From positions 1-64,000 of the forward strand of contig NZ_JANIOA010000010.1 in assembly GCF_025175675.1 (NCBI RefSeq): a stretch of DNA of 64,000 nt, written 5' to 3'. Below are positions 59,038 to 64,000 of the stretch, in pieces. The notes beneath the pieces are model-generated. The model saw only the letters and a list, made by a program, of their open reading frames with translations, was not told the origin of the DNA and made no database searches. The translations under genes and the position numbers were made by a program. Source of the stretch: Sedimenticola hydrogenitrophicus. GTDB lineage: Bacteria; Pseudomonadota; Gammaproteobacteria; Chromatiales; Chromatiaceae. The stretch's first letter is position 1; every line of letters begins with the position of its first letter.

Positions 59038-61677
59038 TCAGCTCAGCCGCTCCTGTATCTCCTTCTCCAGCGCCTCAAACTGCTCCCGGCTGGCGAGCGG
59101 CTTGTTCTTTCTGTCGGTGATGAAGAAGGTGTCTTCCGCTTCGGCGCCGATGGTGGCGATCTTGGCACTGATCAGCTTCAGGTTGCATTTGGCAAAGGCG
59201 TAACCGACCTGGGATAGCAGACCGGGGCGATCATCGGTCAACAGCTTCATGATGGTGCGCTGGTTGCCATAGTCCTGGACAAAGTCGATGCGCGTCGGCG
59301 TGGAGAAGTGCTTGAGCCGCCGGGGGATGCGCCGGGAGACCACCAGGTTGGCCGACTCCGGGGCGATGAGGGTCGCTCGCAGCAGGTCGCAGATCTCCTC
59401 TCTTCTACCGATCTCCTCCACCGGGCTGCCATCCTGTTCCAGTACCAGGAAACTGTTCAGCGTGAGGCCGGTATGGGCGGTCTCGATGCGCGCGCTGACG
59501 ATGTTCAGGCCCAGCTGGTCCAGCAGGCTGGTGGTGATGGCGAACAGGTCGTCACGGTCCGCGGCGTAGAGGAAGATTTCGGTACCGCCACGGGTGCTGG
59601 ATTTGCGCAGCAGCACCAGGGGCAGCTGCGCGGGAGTGCTGGCGAGAATCATCCGGGTCTGCCAGGCGATCTCCTCCCAGGTGTGGTAGAGGAAGTAATC
59701 GATACTGAGGGTCGCCCAATGGGCGATCGCGGTGTCCGGGTTGATGCCTTCCGATTTCAGCAGATGCAGTGCCCCGGCCTGCTTGTTCTGCACGATCTCA
59801 TCCCGCTCCTGGGGATTCTGCAGGCCGCGCAGCAGCGCCTGCTTGGTGGCGATGTAGAGCTCCCTGAGCAGGGAGTTTTTCCAGCTGTTCCACTTTTTCG
59901 GGTCGGTGGCGCGGATGTCCGCCATGGTGAGCAGGTAGAGATAGTCCAGGTGCACCGGGTTTTTCACCATCTGGGCAAAGTCCCGGATCACGTCCGGATC
60001 GCTGATGTCCTTGCGCTGGGCGGTGATGGACATCAGCAGGTGCTTCTCCACCAGCCAGGAGACCAGGCGGCTGTCATAGTCGCTCAGGCCGTGCAGCTTG
60101 CAGAAATCCCAGGCATCCCGGGCGCCCAGTTCCGAGTGGTCGCCGCCGCGGCCCTTGGCGATGTCGTGGAAGATGGCGGCAATGTAGACCAGCTCCGGTT
60201 TCGGCAGTTTCTCCATGATATCGCTGCACAGCGGGAATTCGCCCCGGTACTGGGGGACCGTCAGGCGCCGCAGGTTTCGCACCACGAACAAGATGTGCTT
60301 GTCCACGGTGAACACATGGAACAGGTCGTACTGCATGCGCCCGACGATATTGGCAAAGGCAGGAATATAGCGCGCCAGGATGCCATAGCGGTTCATGCGC
60401 CGCAGCTCATGGGTGATGCCGACCGGCTGGCGCAGGATCTCCATGAACAGGCTGCGGGCGCGGATGTCGGCGCGGAAGTCGTCATTGATCAGGTGCCGGT
60501 GGCTGCGGATCAGCCGGATGGTGCTGGCGCGCACACCGTTCAGTTCCGGGTGCTGCTCCATGACCAGAAACAGCTCCAGCAGCGCCAGCGGGTACTGGGT
60601 GAAGATGTCCTGGTGCACCACCTCCAGAAAGCCGCTGCGGGACTGGAAGCGGCGATTGATCGGCTTGGGTTCGTCCAGGTGGCATTTCAGCAGGATCACC
60701 TCCTGGAACAGCTGCAGCAGCATCTCGTTCATCCGCCGCAGGCGCAGCGCGGTACGATAATACTGCTGCATGAATTTCTCGACCCCCAGCTCCTGCTTGT
60801 CATCCGTGTAGCCGAACTGGCTGGCCAGGGTGCGCTGGTAGTCGAACAGGATGCGGTCCTCGCGGCGGCCGGTCAGCAGGTGGAGGGCGAAGCGGATGCG
60901 CCAGAGATAGTCCTGACAGTCCATCAGGTCCAGGTACTCCTCCTCGGTCAGGAAGCCGTGCACCACCAGATCGTGCATGGTCTTGGCGCCATAGTGGCGC
61001 TTGACCACCCAGCCCACCATCTGGATATCGCGCAGGCCACCCGGGCTCTCCTTGATATTGGGTTCCAGGTTGCTGATGGTCTCCTCGTAGCGCAGGTAGC
61101 GCTGTTTCTGCTCCTCCCACTTGGCGGTGAAAAACCGCGCACTCGGCCAGATGCGATCCGGACCGGTGGATGTCTGCATCTGCTGGAACAGCGACTCCTG
61201 TCCGACCAGCAGCCGTGCCTCCATGATATTGGTGGCGACGGTGATATCCTGTTTGGCCTCGCTGATGCACTCGGCAACGGTGCGCACGCTGTGACCCACC
61301 TCGAGCCCGATATCCCAGAAGAAGGTGAGCAGCTCGGCGAGCTTTTCGCCGTGGCGATCGGGATCCCGCTCATCCACCAGGATCATCAGGTCGATATCCG
61401 AGCCGGGGTGCAGCTCCATCCTGCCGTAACCGCCCACCGCGATCATGGCCGCGTCGGCGTCGGCGGGCATTTTCAGTTTCCACGCCTGGATCAGCAGGTT
61501 GTCGATCATCTGGGCGCGCAGCGGCACCAGGGCGGTGATCGGGTCCCCCTGTTCATAGCGGGCCTTGAGTACCTGGTAGATCTGCTTGATGGCGTCGCGG
61601 AAGATGGGCAACGGGTTGGCGGCTCCGTCCAGCCGCCCGGCGAACTGGTCTGGGTCGAATCGGGTCTCTGGGGTCAT
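59038..61677 (-). CDS. glnD: Bifunctional [protein-PII] uridylyltransferase/uridylyl-removing enzyme
   Basis: An 879-residue sensor of nitrogen status. In order: a nucleotidyltransferase domain (GGYGRMELHPGSDIDLMIL, with catalytic aspartates), a helical linker, an HD domain (FHDIAKGRGGDHSELGA) that removes UMP from PII, and two C-terminal ACT domains that sense glutamine (DRDDLFAITTSLLDQLGL; DRPGLLSQVGYAFAKCNL). Length is normal. The gene follows map by 14 bases on the same strand, a layout common in gammaproteobacteria. Confidence 0.98.
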   Translation of the reverse strand: MTPETRFDPDQFAGRLDGAANPLPIFRDAIKQIYQVLKARYEQGDPITALVPLRAQMIDNLLIQAWKLKMPADADAAMIAVGGYGRMELHPGSDIDLMILVDERDPDRHGEKLAELLTFFWDIGLEVGHSVRTVAECISEAKQDITVATNIMEARLLVGQESLFQQMQTSTGPDRIWPSARFFTAKWEEQKQRYLRYEETISNLEPNIKESPGGLRDIQMVGWVVKRHYGAKTMHDLVVHGFLTEEEYLDLMDCQDYLWRIRFALHLLTGRREDRILFDYQRTLASQFGYTDDKQELGVEKFMQQYYRTALRLRRMNEMLLQLFQEVILLKCHLDEPKPINRRFQSRSGFLEVVHQDIFTQYPLALLELFLVMEQHPELNGVRASTIRLIRSHRHLINDDFRADIRARSLFMEILRQPVGITHELRRMNRYGILARYIPAFANIVGRMQYDLFHVFTVDKHILFVVRNLRRLTVPQYRGEFPLCSDIMEKLPKPELVYIAAIFHDIAKGRGGDHSELGARDAWDFCKLHGLSDYDSRLVSWLVEKHLLMSITAQRKDISDPDVIRDFAQMVKNPVHLDYLYLLTMADIRATDPKKWNSWKNSLLRELYIATKQALLRGLQNPQERDEIVQNKQAGALHLLKSEGINPDTAIAHWATLSIDYFLYHTWEEIAWQTRMILASTPAQLPLVLLRKSSTRGGTEIFLYAADRDDLFAITTSLLDQLGLNIVSARIETAHTGLTLNSFLVLEQDGSPVEEIGRREEICDLLRATLIAPESANLVVSRRIPRRLKHFSTPTRIDFVQDYGNQRTIMKLLTDDRPGLLSQVGYAFAKCNLKLISAKIATIGAEAEDTFFITDRKNKPLASREQFEALEKEIQERLS

Positions 61678-61691
61678 GGGCGGGTACCGGG

Positions 61692-62480
61692 TCAGGCGAT
61701 GGACTGGGCAGGCTGTTCCCGCTCCTCGTCTCTCAGGGTGAGTACCTCATATCCCTCCTCGGTGACCAGAATGGTATGCTCCCACTGGGCGGAGAGGCTG
61801 CGGTCCTTGGTCACCACGGTCCAGCCGTCCGGGAGCATTTTCACCTGGCGTTTGCCGGCATTGATCATGGGTTCAATGGTGAAGCACATACCGGGAACCA
61901 GTTTGATCCCGGTCCCGGGAGTCCCGTAGTGCAGGACCTGGGGGTCTTCGTGGAAGCCGCGGCCGATGCCGTGGCCACAATACTCGTGCACCACCGAATA
62001 GTTATGGGATTCGGCGTATTGCTGGATGATATGGCCGATGTCTCCCAGGTGAGCCCCCGGCTTTACCTGGTTGATGCCGAGCCAGAGCGCCTCGTAGGTC
62101 ACCTTGGTCAGGCGTCTGGCCAGGACCGAGGACTCGCCGACAAAGAACATCTTGCTGGTGTCGCCATGAAACCCGTCCTTGATGGTGGTGATGTCGATAT
62201 TGATGATATCGCCGCTCTTGAGCTTTTTGTTCCCTGGGATGCCGTGGCAAACCTGGTGATTGACCGAGGTGCAGATGGACTTGGGGAAGCCGCGGTAGTT
62301 GAGGGGGGCGGGAATGGCATGCTGTACATTGACGATGTAGTCATGGCAGCGCCGGTCCAGCTCCTCCGTGGTGACTCCCGGTTGCACGTAGGGAGCGATC
62401 ATCTCCAGCACTTCAGCGGCCAGCCGGCCGGATACCCGCATCTTCTCGATCTCTTCCGGGGTTTTGATGATTACACTCAT
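61692..62480 (-). CDS. map: Methionine aminopeptidase type I
   Basis: A 262-residue metallo-enzyme that removes the initiator methionine from new proteins. The metal ligands lie in GDIINIDITTIKDGFHGDT (two aspartates), GHGIGRGFHEDP (histidine), FTIEPMIN (glutamate) and QWEHTILVTEEGYEVLT (glutamate). It is divergent from rpsB and upstream of glnD, the usual gene order. Confidence 0.97.
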   Translation of the reverse strand: MSVIIKTPEEIEKMRVSGRLAAEVLEMIAPYVQPGVTTEELDRRCHDYIVNVQHAIPAPLNYRGFPKSICTSVNHQVCHGIPGNKKLKSGDIINIDITTIKDGFHGDTSKMFFVGESSVLARRLTKVTYEALWLGINQVKPGAHLGDIGHIIQQYAESHNYSVVHEYCGHGIGRGFHEDPQVLHYGTPGTGIKLVPGMCFTIEPMINAGKRQVKMLPDGWTVVTKDRSLSAQWEHTILVTEEGYEVLTLRDEEREQPAQSIA

Positions 62481-62662
62481 GTAGATACTTATCCTGTGGT
62501 GTCGTGATTGCCCTGCCGTCCGGCCGGTTATCGGGCCTTACGCTATAGATTGCCATTGTAAAGGTTAATTTCGCCTTATTCACCTCTGCTGGTGCTGGGG
62601 TTGAAATGCCCCGTTCTGGCGAGAATGGCGGGGCGCGGAGTCCCCCGGGACGGCGCTACCGA

Positions 62663-62691
62663 TTGTCGCCTGCCGGCTTCTGTGGTATAAA
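62663..62691 (+). promoter_or_regulatory. Candidate promoter of rpsB-tsf
   Basis: A sigma-70-type promoter with -35 TTGTCG (62663-62668) and -10 TATAAA (62686-62691), spaced by the optimal 17 bases. It would give a long leader of about 160 bases before rpsB; leader regulation of rpsB by S2 is known in Escherichia coli, so this length is reasonable. Confidence 0.65.
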
Positions 62692-62860
62692 ACGCGCCCC
62701 TGAATCGTGAGAACGCCAATTGGCGAACGGTCAGGGGGTGGTGGAATCGGTTCCACCGAACAAATACACACACGTACCGACACAGCTGTCGGGGTGCCCG
62801 GGAAACCGGGTCGCCAGTTGGGGTATGTGGAGGACTAACCCGTACAATTCGGAGCAATAC

Positions 62861-63622
62861 ATGAGCAACATCTCGATGCGTCAGATGCTTGAGGCTGGCG
62901 TGCACTTCGGTCATCAGACCCGCTACTGGAACCCCAAGATGGGGGCCTACATCTTCGGTCACCGCAACAAGATCCATATTCTGAATCTTGACAAGACCCT
63001 GCCACTGTACAAGGAAGCCATGAATTTCATGGGCTCGCTGGCTGCAAACGGCGGTAAAATCCTGTTTGTCGGCACCAAGCGCGCCGCCAGTGAAACCATC
63101 AAGGAAGAGGCGGCCCGCTGTGGCATGCCCTACGTCAACCACCGCTGGCTGGGTGGCATGCTGACCAACTTCAAGACCATCAAACAGCGCATCAAACGTC
63201 TGAAGGATCTCGAGGCGATGTTTGAAGACGGCACGATTGAGCGCTTCAACAAGAAGGAGGCCCTTGGCCTGCGCCGCGAGATGGAGAAGCTGGACCGCAG
63301 CCTGGGTGGCATCAAGGAGATGACCAGCCTGCCGGACGTGCTGTTTGTCATCGATACCGGGCACGAGGATATCGCCGTTGCCGAGGCGCGCAAGCTGGGT
63401 ATCCCCGTGGTCGGCGTGGTGGACACCAATAACAATCCCGATGACATCGACTACGTGATCCCCGGAAACGACGACGCTATCCGCGCTATCCAGCTCTATG
63501 TGCAGGGTGCGGCGGCAGCCGTCCTGGAGGGGCGTGCCAGCGCGGCCCATCTCGGTGGCAAAGAGGGCAGTGTCGACGAGTTTGTCGAAGTGCCGGAAGA
63601 GAAGGCCAAGGCTGCGGAGTAA
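62861..63622 (+). CDS. rpsB: 30S ribosomal protein S2
   Basis: A 253-residue ribosomal protein. The N-terminus [20 protein letters not shown], the [20 protein letters not shown] stretch and [20 protein letters not shown] are diagnostic of S2. It assembles on the 30S subunit and is needed for S1 binding. ATG 62861 (ACATGAGC) follows GGAG and is the family start; the longer upstream frame is leader sequence. tsf follows downstream. Confidence 0.98.
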   Translation: MSNISMRQMLEAGVHFGHQTRYWNPKMGAYIFGHRNKIHILNLDKTLPLYKEAMNFMGSLAANGGKILFVGTKRAASETIKEEAARCGMPYVNHRWLGGMLTNFKTIKQRIKRLKDLEAMFEDGTIERFNKKEALGLRREMEKLDRSLGGIKEMTSLPDVLFVIDTGHEDIAVAEARKLGIPVVGVVDTNNNPDDIDYVIPGNDDAIRAIQLYVQGAAAAVLEGRASAAHLGGKEGSVDEFVEVPEEKAKAAE

Positions 63623-63878
63623 TCCCTGTCGGCGAATTCCAGCGGGGAGTCGGGCGGGTGCCTGTGTTAGCGGTACCCGTTCGTCGCCCGGCGGATCAGC
63701 CGGGCGTGGATTGGAATATTGAACAGATAGCGGTTACGTCGATCGGATGACCGTAACGGCCACCCATCCGGGTAAGCGGTAACAGGTGCCGCGCACCTCG
63801 CGCCAGCCACCGACGGCCCGGACCCCAAAACCGCTATCTTCTTACACTAGCTTTAAAATAAGCGAGGAATTACGAATC
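63623..63878 (+). other. rpsB-tsf spacer
   Basis: A 256-base gap between rpsB and tsf. It holds GC-rich stems around 63640-63690 (GCGGGTGCC region) and an AGCGAGGAA ribosome binding site before tsf. In E. coli a partial terminator sits in this spacer; here I see no T-run, so only the spacer itself is supported. Confidence 0.5.
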
Positions 63879-64000
63879 ATGGCGATTACAGCCTCTCTGG
63901 TAAAGGAACTGCGTGAGCGTACCGGTTCCGGCATGATGGAATGCAAAAAGGCGTTGGTCGAGGCCGATGGCGATATCGACGCAGCGATCGAGAACATGCG
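63879..64000 (+). CDS. tsf: Elongation factor Ts (start only, cut by window end)
   Basis: Only the first 40 residues are present. They read [20 protein letters not shown] and then [20 protein letters not shown], the highly conserved N-terminal domain of EF-Ts, which exchanges GDP for GTP on EF-Tu. GCGAGGAA lies upstream of the ATG. The gene continues beyond the window. Confidence 0.96.
   Translation, partial: MAITASLVKELRERTGSGMMECKKALVEADGDIDAAIENM

Noticed and set aside
59308-61929. 873-residue plus-strand open frame opposite glnD
   Set aside because: It is a long shadow frame in GC-rich coding DNA; glnD has all expected domains on the other strand.
1-64000. CRISPR array, integron attC array, tRNA or rRNA genes
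   Set aside because: No regularly spaced direct repeats, no cloverleaf with CCA end, and no rRNA-like stretch was recognised. The many hairpins are scattered single units, not arrays.

Overview
The window looks like a chromosomal segment of a moderately GC-rich gammaproteobacterium, probably a Chromatiales-type or sulfur-oxidiser-related lineage. This rests on the gene order around map, glnD, rpsB and tsf, on the cco and cox gene sets, and on protein style; no rRNA or marker phylogeny is available here, so the placement is tentative. No CRISPR array, tRNA, rRNA, prophage or recognisable defence system was seen.

Layout. Bases 1-5700 are an accessory zone of small orphan genes (membrane protein, secreted protein, DUF1697, SRPBCC, thioredoxin-HEAT) with a truncated cupin gene, a complete IS4-family element with 19-bp inverted ends and an 11-bp target duplication, and two miniature elements whose ends resemble those of the IS. 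Bases 5.7-23.4 kb carry a Rieske fusion protein, a 1-Cys peroxiredoxin, azlC/azlD split by an inserted palindromic element, an adenylate cyclase-PilZ protein, the E1alpha-E1beta-E2 genes of a 2-oxoacid dehydrogenase, an UPF0016 cation exporter, an RND pump with its adaptor and an XRE-cupin regulator, a superoxide reductase-like protein followed by a 2-Cys peroxiredoxin, and sfsA.

Bases 23.6-51.2 kb are a respiratory region: ccoNOQP and ccoGHIS for a cbb3 oxidase, preceded by FNR-like boxes; then, on the other strand and after a livKHMGF-type ABC transporter, the cytochrome c-fused aa3 (caa3) oxidase genes coxB-ctaD-ctaG-cox3 with the assembly genes SURF1, an SCO-like gene, cyoE/ctaB, ctaA, SCO and a TauE/SafE-type membrane protein. 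Between ctaA and cyoE lies an orphan protein that resembles a heme-copper oxidase subunit I but lacks one copper-B histidine and has no partner subunits. Two very small membrane ORFs sit inside the oxidase operons.

Bases 51.8-64 kb hold a DUF2189 membrane protein, the lysine pathway pair dapL-lysA, uppP, a bifunctional mannose-1-phosphate guanylyltransferase/isomerase, glnD, map, and the divergent rpsB-tsf pair (tsf cut by the window end).

A striking property of the whole window is the number of non-coding inverted-repeat elements in intergenic gaps, belonging to at least ten families. Several have clear target duplications. One family has GTAAC ends and 8-bp duplications like IS66-type elements and includes a copy of only 36 bp. 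Several elements sit directly on or next to stop codons.
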